Shown: positions 7,464 through 13,830 of the stretch, piece after piece
Position numbering within the stretch: position 1 is the stretch's first letter
Layout of the letters: every line of letters begins with the position of its first letter
Source: Paracoccaceae bacterium
Lineage (GTDB): Bacteria; Pseudomonadota; Alphaproteobacteria; Rhodobacterales; Rhodobacteraceae
Direction: 5' to 3'
DNA length: 13,830 bases
NCBI GenBank assembly: GCA_003561595.1
Contig: PWWF01000371.1
Span: 1 to 13,830 of the forward strand
The notes under the pieces: generated by a model
Seen by the model: only the letters and a program-made list of their open reading frames with translations
Told to the model about the DNA's origin: nothing
Databases searched by the model: none
Position numbers and translations under genes: made by a program

Positions 7464-8498
7464 CTAGGCGGTGACGGCCCTTGCGAGCTTCTCGGCACCG
7501 TATCGGACCGGATCGGTGGCGGGCAGGCCGGTGTCATCCTCGACCGCCTTCACCGCTGCCTCAGCCTCTGCTGCGGACAGGCGCGCCGTGTTCAGGGCGA
7601 TGGCCACGACAGGCGCAGGCGTCAATGCACCTGCCGCGCGGGCCATGGCCTCGTTCAAGGCAATCACCTCGCGCAGCGGGGGGATGCGCACTTGCTCCAG
7701 CTCGTCCAGCGTCTGCATTCCGGCACGGTGGCACAGGATCAGATGCGTCGCGCAACTGCCGCGCATCAGGGGCAGGGTTGCCGTGCTGCCCGGGTGCAGG
7801 AGCGAGCCTTGCCCCTCGATCACCACGATCTCATGCGCGGCGGCCTCAAGCACCATGCGCTCGACAGCGCCGCCCGCATGGTCCACGCGGATCGCATCCA
7901 GCGGGATGCCACGTCCGGTGATGGCAATGCCAGTCTGGCCAGTGGCAAGGAACTCGGCATCGCGGCCCAACTCGCGCAGGCTGCGGGTCAGTTCCAGTCC
8001 GGCGGTCATCTTGCCAATGGCCATATCCGTGCCGACCATCAGCACGCGCCGGTTGTTCAGGTTCGCCGCGCGGGCCATCGCAATGGGCGGCGCATCGCCC
8101 TGCGGCACGCGCAGGTCCCAGACCCATTGGCCTGCGCGCAACCGATCAGCAAAGCGCGGCTGCAAGCGATCATGCATACCGTTAACCAGCGACATGCCAG
8201 TGTCGATGGCTTGATCCAGCACCGCCACCCATTCCGGGGGCAGACGCCCGCCCGATGGCGCCGTGCCCAGCACCAGCACCTCGGCACCCAAGGCCTGCGC
8301 CTCGGCCAGCGTGGCGACAACGGGCACGTCGCTGGCAATGGGCGTCAGGTCGCGCACGCGTTTTCCGGCCTGTGTGCTGTCGATCACCGCGACAACCGGG
8401 TTGCGGCCATAGCGCAGGATGCCCTCGGCCATCTTGGCGTTGATCTTGCCCATGGTGCCTTCGGTGAACAGCGCGATGGGCTGGGCGGGGTCAAGCAT
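7464..8498 (-). CDS. dgcN: D-glutamate N-acetyltransferase DgcN-like protein (DUF1611)
   Basis: DUF1611 proteins of this type acetylate D-glutamate with acetyl-CoA to N-acetyl-D-glutamate, the first step of the DgcN-DgcA pathway described in marine Proteobacteria and haloarchaea. The protein has 344 residues. The N-terminal Rossmann-like half (MLDPAQPIALFTEGTMGK onward) leads to a P-loop-like motif, VGTDMAIGKMTAG (155-167), characteristic of the family. ATGQTGIAITGRGIPLD (185-201), DHAGGAVE and VIEGQGSLLHP (226-236) follow. I chose the ATG at 8498 because GGAGG lies 8 bases upstream; an ATG at 8513 overlaps that ribosome site. The start overlaps the end of the dgcA-like gene by 8 bases, so the two are coupled, which strongly supports the joint function. 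Specificity is by family and pairing, not tested here. Confidence 0.82.
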   Translation of the reverse strand: MLDPAQPIALFTEGTMGKINAKMAEGILRYGRNPVVAVIDSTQAGKRVRDLTPIASDVPVVATLAEAQALGAEVLVLGTAPSGGRLPPEWVAVLDQAIDTGMSLVNGMHDRLQPRFADRLRAGQWVWDLRVPQGDAPPIAMARAANLNNRRVLMVGTDMAIGKMTAGLELTRSLRELGRDAEFLATGQTGIAITGRGIPLDAIRVDHAGGAVERMVLEAAAHEIVVIEGQGSLLHPGSTATLPLMRGSCATHLILCHRAGMQTLDELEQVRIPPLREVIALNEAMARAAGALTPAPVVAIALNTARLSAAEAEAAVKAVEDDTGLPATDPVRYGAEKLARAVTA

Positions 8499-9522
8499 CG
8501 ATATGGCCTCCATGTCCGGGTCGGTCGGCGGGCAGGGTCACGCCATCTGCAAAGGGCGCACCAGTGGCCGGGTCAGGGTCGAGGTTGAGATGGGAATCGA
8601 GGTCGATATAATCGAACAGCGCCGAGAGCGAGGCCCCGGCAGCAATGGAAACCGCGCTTTCACCCATGCAACCGATCATCGTTTTCAGCCCATGCGCGCG
8701 GGCGGTTGCGACAATGCGCACCGCCTCGGTGATGCCGCCGCATTTCATCAGCTTCAGGTTCACCCCGTCCACGCAATGGGCAAAACCCGGAATATCGCTT
8801 GAAAACCGGCAGGATTCATCGACGAAGATCGGCAGCGGGCGGTCGCGGAACAGATCGGGCAGCTGATGCTCCGCACCCTCGACCAGTGGCTGTTCGACAT
8901 ACTCGACCCCGCGCGCCGCCAGCCAGCCCATCATGTGGCGCGCGTCATTCAGCGACCAGCCGCCATTCGCATCGACGCGCAGGGCGACATCGTGGCCCGC
9001 TGCGGCCTCTTGCACGGCGGAAAACATCGCCTTGTCCGCCTCGATCCCGTCTGTGCTGCCCAGCTTGATCTTGAGCGCTTGTGCCCCGCGCGCCAGCAAC
9101 AAAGGCACGCGGTCGCGCACCACCTCGGGCGGGTTGATCCCCACGGTCAGCGACGACACCACCCCCCGCCGCGCCAGCCCCAGCATCCGGTACAGCGGCA
9201 TACCCGCCTGTTTCGCGCGCAGATCCCACAGCGCCATGTCGAGCGCGGCCAGCGCGCAGGCCCCCACACCGCTTGCATGCGCGCGCGCCCAGATGTCGTG
9301 TATCGCGCCGTCCAGCCCGTCTGCGCAAAACCGCTCCAGCTGCGCGCGGCCCTCTTCCACGCTCGCCGCGCCTTCGCTTGCACTCGGGGCCATTTCGCCC
9401 CAGCCGGTCAGCGCGCCATCCGTGACCGAGACGAACAGGTTTTCACCGCCCAGAATCTCGCCGCGCGAGATCCGCAGCGGAAAGCGCTTTTTCAGATAAA
9501 GCGCATGGAAGCCGACCTTCAT
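8491..9522 (-). CDS. dgcA: N-acetyl-D-glutamate racemase DgcA-like (enolase superfamily, dipeptide epimerase type)
   Basis: A muconate-lactonizing-type enolase superfamily member, 343 residues, resembling L-Ala-D/L-Glu epimerases. Next to DUF1611 it most likely interconverts N-acetyl-D- and N-acetyl-L-glutamate. The N-terminal capping domain (about 1-115) is followed by the barrel with all expected catalytic elements. These are KIK at 151-153 (Lys153 general base), metal ligands Asp184 (RVDANGGWS), Glu210 (EQPL) and Asp235 (VDES), and Lys257 in NLKLMKCGG as the opposing base. GCMGESAVSIAAGA (284-297) matches the epimerase group. The start at 9522 was chosen because it overlaps the upstream stop as ATGA and begins a family-like N-terminus; the frame stays open to 9618 but lies inside the upstream gene. 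True dipeptide epimerase activity remains an alternative, which the peptide importer nearby keeps open. Confidence 0.84.
   Translation of the reverse strand: MKVGFHALYLKKRFPLRISRGEILGGENLFVSVTDGALTGWGEMAPSASEGAASVEEGRAQLERFCADGLDGAIHDIWARAHASGVGACALAALDMALWDLRAKQAGMPLYRMLGLARRGVVSSLTVGINPPEVVRDRVPLLLARGAQALKIKLGSTDGIEADKAMFSAVQEAAAGHDVALRVDANGGWSLNDARHMMGWLAARGVEYVEQPLVEGAEHQLPDLFRDRPLPIFVDESCRFSSDIPGFAHCVDGVNLKLMKCGGITEAVRIVATARAHGLKTMIGCMGESAVSIAAGASLSALFDYIDLDSHLNLDPDPATGAPFADGVTLPADRPGHGGHIDA
8507..8511 (-). promoter_or_regulatory. Ribosome binding site deciding the dgcN-like start
   Basis: The minus strand reads GGAGG, then 8 bases, then the ATG at 8498. It lies inside the last codons of the dgcA-like gene and overlaps the alternative upstream ATG at 8513, making the downstream start the better choice. 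Confidence 0.65.
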
Positions 9523-10535
9523 GAGACCCCACCCAGAAAAGCTGTCAGATTGTCTGCCAGTGCGTCGCTGACATAGCCGCCTTCCTGCACCAGCACCAGT
9601 GGCAGGCCAAGCCCGCAAATCGCCCGCGCGATCCGCCCGAACCCCTCGGTCGTGACCGCCAGCCCCTTGAACGGGTCATCGATATGCGCATCCAGCCCCA
9701 GCGCCACGACCACGGCATCCGCGCCAAAGGCATCGATCCGCGCAAGCGCAGTATCGAGGGCCGTCAGATAGCCCGCATCATCGGTGCCACGCGGCAGCGG
9801 CAGGTTGAGGTTGCAGCCCATCCCGCGCCCCTCACCCCGTTCCTGCGCCGCCCCCCAGAAGAACGGATAGAAGCGGTCGGGGTCAGCATGGAGCGAGACA
9901 GTCAGCACATCGTCGCGGGCATAAAATATGCCCTGCGTGCCATTGCCGTGATGCACATCGACATCAAGGATCGCAGGCCGCAGCCCCTTTGCGCGCAGGC
10001 GTTCGGCGGCGATGGCCGAATTGTTCAGAAAGCAGAACCCCCCCGCCAGATCGGCAAAGGCATGATGGCCCGGCGGGCGCGAGAGCACATAGACCGCCCG
10101 CTCGCCCCCCGCCACCAGATCAGCCCCGGTGATCGCGGATTGCGCAGACCAATAGGCCGCGTCCCATGTCTGCGCCCCGATGGGGCAGGCCGTGTCGGCC
10201 TGATGATAGCCTGCCTGCCCGATGGCGGATTTCGGGTAATTGTCGGTCCGTGCCGTCGGGTGAATATTGGGGATCACCTCGGGGCCCGCATCGGGGATGC
10301 GCTGCCAGCGCGGATAGATCGTGCGCAGGAAGTGCAGATATTCGGCACTGTGGATCGCCGCAATCGGGCCAAGACCGGCATCCTCGGGCGACTGGAACTG
10401 ACAGCCCGCTGCCTGCGCGCCTGCCATCAGCCGGGTGATACGCTCGGGCGCTTCGGGGCTGGGATATGTCTTGCCATTGGCCATGAAATGCTGCGGGTCA
10501 TGCAGGCGCTGGCGATCGTCGAATACGGCTTTCAT
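9519..10535 (-). CDS. Acetylpolyamine amidohydrolase / HDAC-family zinc deacetylase
   Basis: A zinc amidohydrolase of the histone deacetylase superfamily, 338 residues, very close in length and layout to the Mycoplana acetylpolyamine amidohydrolase (341). It removes acetyl groups from amines such as N-acetylputrescine, N-acetylcadaverine or acetylspermidine. All active-site elements are visible: RPPGHHA (His157, His158), DVDVHHGNGTQ (zinc ligands Asp193, His195), SLHADPDRFYPFF (214-226), ALGLDAHIDDP (Asp282 as third zinc ligand) and QEGGY (Tyr321). The start at 10535 overlaps the GNAT stop (ATGA), with AGAGGG upstream; its own stop overlaps the racemase start (ATGA). The tight coupling to DgcA/DgcN raises the possibility of an unusual acetylated substrate, though the family normally takes elongated acyl-lysine or acetylpolyamine chains. 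Confidence 0.9.
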   Translation of the reverse strand: MKAVFDDRQRLHDPQHFMANGKTYPSPEAPERITRLMAGAQAAGCQFQSPEDAGLGPIAAIHSAEYLHFLRTIYPRWQRIPDAGPEVIPNIHPTARTDNYPKSAIGQAGYHQADTACPIGAQTWDAAYWSAQSAITGADLVAGGERAVYVLSRPPGHHAFADLAGGFCFLNNSAIAAERLRAKGLRPAILDVDVHHGNGTQGIFYARDDVLTVSLHADPDRFYPFFWGAAQERGEGRGMGCNLNLPLPRGTDDAGYLTALDTALARIDAFGADAVVVALGLDAHIDDPFKGLAVTTEGFGRIARAICGLGLPLVLVQEGGYVSDALADNLTAFLGGVS

Positions 10536-11026
10536 TCGGCCCTCTTGATCAGTGTGGCGAAACCCGCCGCGCCAAGGCGCAATTCCTGTTGTTCATTCGC
10601 CGGGACAAAGCCCAGCCGGGTGTAGAAGCGCAGTGCATCATGGCTGTGGTGATAGGCCGCAAGGCGCAGCCACGCTGCCCCCCAACGCGCCGCGCCGTCG
10701 TGCGCGATCTGCGCGAGCAACCGCGCGCCAAGCCCCTGCCCGCGCGCATCGGAACTTACCCAGAGGTCAGAGACATAGACCCCCGCCGCCCCGCGCACGG
10801 TCGAGAAATTGGGGCTGTAAAGCGCTGCGCCCAGCGTTTCGTCACCGCACAAAGCCAGCAGACCAAGCGCCGCAGGTTGCGCGCCCAGGACCGCGCGGGT
10901 GAGCGTGGCTGTGTCGGTGGCGTAATCCTCGGCAATATCAGCGCTGAGCCTGCGCAGCGCCCCGTCCAGCCGCGCCAGATCGCCCGCGTCCTGCGCAAGG
11001 CGAAAGGTGATGGCCGCCTCACGCAT
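10532..11026 (-). CDS. GNAT-family N-acetyltransferase
   Basis: A cytoplasmic acetyl-CoA-dependent acetyltransferase of 164 residues, normal for a single GNAT domain. The acetyl-CoA pyrophosphate loop RGQGLGA is at 95-101, preceded by the beta-4 strand YVSDLWVSSDA (84-94) and followed by helix ARLLAQIAHDGAARWG. Motif B lies in YHHSHDALRFYTRLGFVPA (125-143). The substrate cannot be told from sequence; diamine/polyamine N-acetyltransferases share this layout, and the amidohydrolase that would reverse such a reaction is the next gene. The start at 11026 overlaps the BKACE stop by 8 bases, and its stop overlaps the amidohydrolase start by four, indicating coupled translation. The ribosome site (AGG before TCA-ATG) is weak, as expected for a coupled gene. 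Confidence 0.88.
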   Translation of the reverse strand: MREAAITFRLAQDAGDLARLDGALRRLSADIAEDYATDTATLTRAVLGAQPAALGLLALCGDETLGAALYSPNFSTVRGAAGVYVSDLWVSSDARGQGLGARLLAQIAHDGAARWGAAWLRLAAYHHSHDALRFYTRLGFVPANEQQELRLGAAGFATLIKRAE

Positions 11027-11945
11027 TGACCTGATCCGCCCCTTTCAACCCCAGCGTGGCGCGCGCCTCATCGGGGGTCATCACCACCCGGCCCAGCCGC
11101 TCCACAATCTCGCGGATTTTCACCACCTGCTCGGCATTCGAGCGCGCAAGCGTGCCGCGTGCGATGGTCAGACTGTCCTCCAGCCCGACGCGGACATGCC
11201 CGCCCATCGCCGCCGCCATGGTGATCAGCGGCATCTGAAAGCGCCCCGCCGCCAGCACCGAAAACAGGTAATCGCCCCCGAACAGCTTGTCGGCAATGCG
11301 CAGCATATGGGTCAGGTTCTCCGGGTCCGGCCCCATGCCGCCCAGTACACCGAACACGAACTGGATGAAATAGGGCGGACGGATCAGCCCGCGATCCGCG
11401 AAATGGCGCAGCATATAAAGGTGGCTGAGGTCATAGCATTCGAACTCGAACCGCGCGCCGCGCTCGGTGCCCAAGCGCGTGAGGATGCGGGCAATATCGC
11501 GCGGCGTGTTCTTGAAGACCAGATCATCCGTGTTTTCCAGAAACGGTTTTTCCCAGTCATGCAGCCAGTCACGATCCTTGCCCAGCATGGGGTAGAGCGC
11601 GAAATTCATCGAGCCCATATTCAGCGAGGCCATTTCCGGCGCAAGCGCCAATGGCGCGGCGAGGCGGTCGTCCAGTGTCATCACCGCACTACCGCCAGTC
11701 GAGATATTCAGCACAGCATCCGTATCGCGGGCAAGATCGGGCACGAAGCCGTTGAAATGGTCCAGCGCCGCCGAAGGGCGCCCGGTATCCGGGTCACGCG
11801 CATGCAGATGCAGGATGGACGCGCCCGCCTGCGCTGCCTCAACTCCTGCGCGCGCAATCTCTGGCCCGCTGATCGGCAGATGCGGCGACATGCTCGGCGT
11901 GTGGATGGAGCCTGTCAGCGCACAGGTGATGATGATGCCCGACAT
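11019..11945 (-). CDS. Beta-keto acid cleavage enzyme (BKACE, DUF849)
   Basis: BKACE enzymes condense a beta-keto acid with acetyl-CoA and cleave it to acetoacetate plus a new CoA ester; the founding member is Kce, which acts on 3-keto-5-aminohexanoate in lysine fermentation. This protein has 308 residues, the usual length. The zinc site is visible as HLHARDPDTG (His46, His48) together with the Glu in GGHVRVGLED (Glu256). Other family landmarks are CALTGS (8-13), LNISTGG (79-85), FVFGVLGGMG (197-206) and the C-terminal LGRVVMTPDEAR. The stop of the upstream aminotransferase lies 6 bases before the start, and the stop overlaps the GNAT start by 8 bases. Pairing with an aminotransferase suggests an amino acid or amine is first converted into the keto acid this enzyme cleaves. 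Specificity is unknown across most of the family. Confidence 0.92.
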   Translation of the reverse strand: MSGIIITCALTGSIHTPSMSPHLPISGPEIARAGVEAAQAGASILHLHARDPDTGRPSAALDHFNGFVPDLARDTDAVLNISTGGSAVMTLDDRLAAPLALAPEMASLNMGSMNFALYPMLGKDRDWLHDWEKPFLENTDDLVFKNTPRDIARILTRLGTERGARFEFECYDLSHLYMLRHFADRGLIRPPYFIQFVFGVLGGMGPDPENLTHMLRIADKLFGGDYLFSVLAAGRFQMPLITMAAAMGGHVRVGLEDSLTIARGTLARSNAEQVVKIREIVERLGRVVMTPDEARATLGLKGADQVNA

Positions 11946-11951
11946 CCGCGT

Positions 11952-13295
11952 TCAGACCAGTTCCGACAGCGCCAGATCGCTGACCAGCCGGGTAAGCGCG
12001 GCGTCGAGCGTCTCGGCAATCTCATCCAGATGCGCTTCGGTCACGATAAGAGGCGGGCAGACCATGATATGATCGCCTTCCACCCCATCGCGGGTGCGGC
12101 GCGAATAGACAATCAGCCCCATGTCATAGGCAATATCGACCAGTCGCTGATGGGCATTCATACGGGCGGGCAGGGGGGCGAGGGGCGCGCGATCCGCCAT
12201 CAGTTCAAATGCCATAAGCAACCCCTTGCCACGCACATCACCGATGATTGGGTGCCGCTCTGCCAGCCCCTCCAACCGCTGGCGCAGGGCATGGCCCATG
12301 GCCTCCGCATTCTGCACCAGCCCCAGCCGCGCGATCTCATCCAGCACCGCGCCGCCTGCCGCGCAGGCCAGCGGATTGCCCGCATAGGTAAAGCCATGCT
12401 GAAAACCGCCACTGCCCAGCACCGCCTGCACCAGCGTGTCGCGCGCGGCAATCGCACCCAGCGGCATATATCCGGCGGCAAACCCCTTGGACAGCACCAC
12501 GATATCCGGCGACAGCCCCCAATGTTCCAGCGCCAGAAACCGGCCTGTGCGGCCTGCGCCGGTCATCACCTCGTCCAGGATCAGCAGCACGCCATGACGG
12601 CGGCAAATCTCCTGCACTTGCGCCATGTAGCCTGCAGGCGGCACCAGCGCGCCAGTGGATGCACCGCCCACAGGCTCGACAATAAAGGCCAGCACCGAGT
12701 CCGGGCCCTGCGCAATGATCTCATCTTCCAGCATCGCAGCGTAATGCGCCCCTGTGGCGGGGTCCGCCGGGTCCAGCCCATCAAGATAGGCGCGCGGTGC
12801 GGGAATCTTGGGCATGGGCCGCATCATCGGCGCGAAAGGCTCGGTCAGCGGCGCATAGCCCGTGACGGCCAGCGCGCCCAACGTGCAACCGTGATAACCC
12901 GGACTGCGGCTGATGACCTTCCAGCGCGTCCCCTCGCCAATGGCCAGCGCATGCTGGCGCGCCAGTTTCATGGCCGATTCCACAGCCTCGGACCCGCCCG
13001 AGACGAAGAACACCTTGTTCATGCCCTCAGGGCACAGCGCAGCCGTCTTGGCGGCCAGCCCCTCGGATGCCTCGGTCTCGAAATGCAGCCGGTAGCCGAA
13101 AGTGGATTTCTCCATCTGACGGCGCATCGCATCCAGAACATGCGCGTTGGAATGGCCGATATTGCACACCATCGCGCCGGATGATCCATCCAGATAGCGC
13201 TTGCCATCCACGTCCCACATATACACCCCGCGCGCTTGATCGAGCAGGGGGCGGCGCTGGCCGGTCTGGTAGAAAAGGTGGCTCATCGTCGTCAT
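11952..13295 (-). CDS. Class III PLP-dependent aminotransferase
   Basis: A fold-type I omega-aminotransferase of 447 residues, moving an amino group from an amine, omega-amino acid or beta-amino acid to a keto acid. Visible landmarks are the PLP phosphate site SGGSEAVES (99-107), [11 protein letters not shown] (131-141), the PLP-ring aspartate in [14 protein letters not shown] (Asp241) and the Schiff-base lysine in [15 protein letters not shown] (Lys270). [12 protein letters not shown] (302-313) and [11 protein letters not shown] (355-365) also fit. I chose the ATG at 13295 because it overlaps the upstream ATPase stop as ATGA; another ATG at 13286 would remove three residues. No good ribosome site is seen for either, so translation is probably coupled. 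The place between a polyamine-type ATPase and a BKACE fits an amine or omega-amino acid substrate, but this is inferred. Confidence 0.92.
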   Translation of the reverse strand: MTTMSHLFYQTGQRRPLLDQARGVYMWDVDGKRYLDGSSGAMVCNIGHSNAHVLDAMRRQMEKSTFGYRLHFETEASEGLAAKTAALCPEGMNKVFFVSGGSEAVESAMKLARQHALAIGEGTRWKVISRSPGYHGCTLGALAVTGYAPLTEPFAPMMRPMPKIPAPRAYLDGLDPADPATGAHYAAMLEDEIIAQGPDSVLAFIVEPVGGASTGALVPPAGYMAQVQEICRRHGVLLILDEVMTGAGRTGRFLALEHWGLSPDIVVLSKGFAAGYMPLGAIAARDTLVQAVLGSGGFQHGFTYAGNPLACAAGGAVLDEIARLGLVQNAEAMGHALRQRLEGLAERHPIIGDVRGKGLLMAFELMADRAPLAPLPARMNAHQRLVDIAYDMGLIVYSRRTRDGVEGDHIMVCPPLIVTEAHLDEIAETLDAALTRLVSDLALSELV

Positions 13296-13830
13296 CCGGG
13301 CAGGGCCGCGCAATCCTGCGGCCGGAGCGTCAGATGCACCTGCGCGCCCACTGGAAAGGGGCTCTCGTCGATCATGTTGATGGCCTGTAACTGCGTGTCA
13401 CCGGAGCGGACGAAATAACGCACGGACTGGCCCTGGTAATCGACCGTTTCCACGCTGGCCGGTGCCGAAAAGGCACCCCCCTCGGGCGGGCTGTCGCGCA
13501 GCAGCAGCTTCTCGGCACGGACTACCAGCTTTGCCGCCCCTTCGCCCGCCAGATGCGGGGCCTTGGCCGTGGGGACGATGACCTTGCCGAATACCGGCAC
13601 CTCCAGCACCGCGCCATCCGCCCCGCGTGACAGGCAGCGCCCGTCAAGGATGTTCGACGCGCCCAGAAACTTTGCCACGAATTCACTGGCAGGGGTGTTA
13701 TAGACCTCTTCGGGGGCGCCAACTTGCTCGACCCGACCGTTGGACATGACCACGATCTGATCGGACATGGCCAGCGCTTCGGACTGGTCATGCGTCACGA
13801 ATACGGTCGCGACCCCGATCCGCTCCTGAA
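13292..13830 (-). CDS. Polyamine-type ABC transporter ATPase (PotA-like), C-terminal part only
   Basis: The 3' part of an importer ATPase; the gene continues past the right edge, so Walker A, the signature and Walker B are not visible. About 179 residues remain. They start inside the domain with [20 protein letters not shown], which contains the H-loop histidine, then [20 protein letters not shown] and the segment [24 protein letters not shown]-like C-terminal regulatory domain ([10 protein letters not shown], then [12 protein letters not shown] and [11 protein letters not shown]) closes the protein. This layout is that of spermidine/putrescine and related spermidine/iron/sulfate-type ATPases; polyamine is the best reading given the amidohydrolase and aminotransferase downstream. 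The stop overlaps the aminotransferase start as ATGA, placing the transporter at the head of the catabolic operon. The partner permeases and binding protein should lie beyond the edge. Confidence 0.85.
   Translation of the reverse strand, partial: QERIGVATVFVTHDQSEALAMSDQIVVMSNGRVEQVGAPEEVYNTPASEFVAKFLGASNILDGRCLSRGADGAVLEVPVFGKVIVPTAKAPHLAGEGAAKLVVRAEKLLLRDSPPEGGAFSAPASVETVDYQGQSVRYFVRSGDTQLQAINMIDESPFPVGAQVHLTLRPQDCAALPG

Noticed and set aside
9523..9618. Longer start for the DgcA-like racemase at 9618
   Set aside because: The extra 32 residues lie inside the deacetylase coding region and do not resemble the family. The ATGA overlap at 9519-9522 supports the shorter start.
11007..13184. 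Very long plus-strand open frame (about 725 codons) opposite the aminotransferase and BKACE genes
   Set aside because: Antisense open frames are common in GC-rich coding DNA. Its translation is rich in His, Arg and Gln, shows no domain, and spans two well-supported genes on the other strand.
6168..13295. Beta-hydroxyaspartate cycle (bhc) cluster
   Set aside because: A D-threonine-aldolase-like enzyme and an aminotransferase are present, but the aminotransferase is class III, and no hydroxyaspartate dehydratase, iminosuccinate reductase or bhc regulator is seen.
1..13830. CRISPR arrays, tRNA or rRNA genes, insertion sequences, prophage or attachment sites
   Set aside because: None seen on reading; the gaps between genes are all under 180 bases and hold no such structures.

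Overview
The window reads as a piece of a GC-rich alphaproteobacterial chromosome, most like a Rhodobacterales/Paracoccaceae-type marine or soil heterotroph. That placement rests on base composition, the protein styles and the tightly packed catabolic operon; it is an inference, not a database match. It is ordinary in architecture (no mobile element, tRNA, rRNA or CRISPR seen) but carries an unusual mixture of nitrogen-compound catabolic genes between two ABC transporters.

Left block (1-4709, minus strand): a dipeptide/oligopeptide-family ABC importer in the order substrate-binding protein, DppB-type permease, DppC-type permease, and a fused two-domain ATPase that runs off the left edge. The last three genes overlap by 1-4 bases. 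A 100-base gap with two tandem perfect hairpins separates the binding protein from the permeases. A 96-base AT-rich divergent region (4710-4805) separates this operon from a plus-strand succinate-semialdehyde-dehydrogenase-like gene (4806-6145). That gene is broken by a one-base deletion and also lacks the usual N-terminus.

Right block (6168-13830, minus strand): transcription enters from beyond the right edge and passes through the 3' part of a polyamine-type ABC ATPase, a class III aminotransferase, a beta-keto acid cleavage enzyme (BKACE, DUF849), a GNAT acetyltransferase, an acetylpolyamine amidohydrolase/HDAC-like deacetylase, an N-acetyl-D-glutamate racemase (DgcA-like) and a D-glutamate N-acetyltransferase (DgcN-like, DUF1611). 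Most junctions are 4- or 8-base overlaps, so the seven genes look like one translationally coupled operon. After a 177-base gap comes a D-threonine aldolase/D-serine dehydratase-family PLP enzyme. It converges on the broken dehydrogenase with a shared hairpin between them.

Working model (inference): the two transporters import peptides or D-amino-acid-containing peptides and polyamine-like compounds. DgcN and DgcA convert D-glutamate to N-acetyl-L-glutamate through N-acetylation and racemisation. The zinc deacetylase removes acetyl groups from acetylpolyamines or possibly from another acetylated intermediate. The aminotransferase and BKACE move the carbon skeleton into acyl-CoA metabolism, and the SSADH-like enzyme, if functional, would feed succinate. 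The most interesting point is the co-occurrence, in one coupled operon, of an acetyltransferase plus racemase pair with an HDAC-fold deacetylase and a second acetyltransferase. No transcriptional regulator lies in the window.
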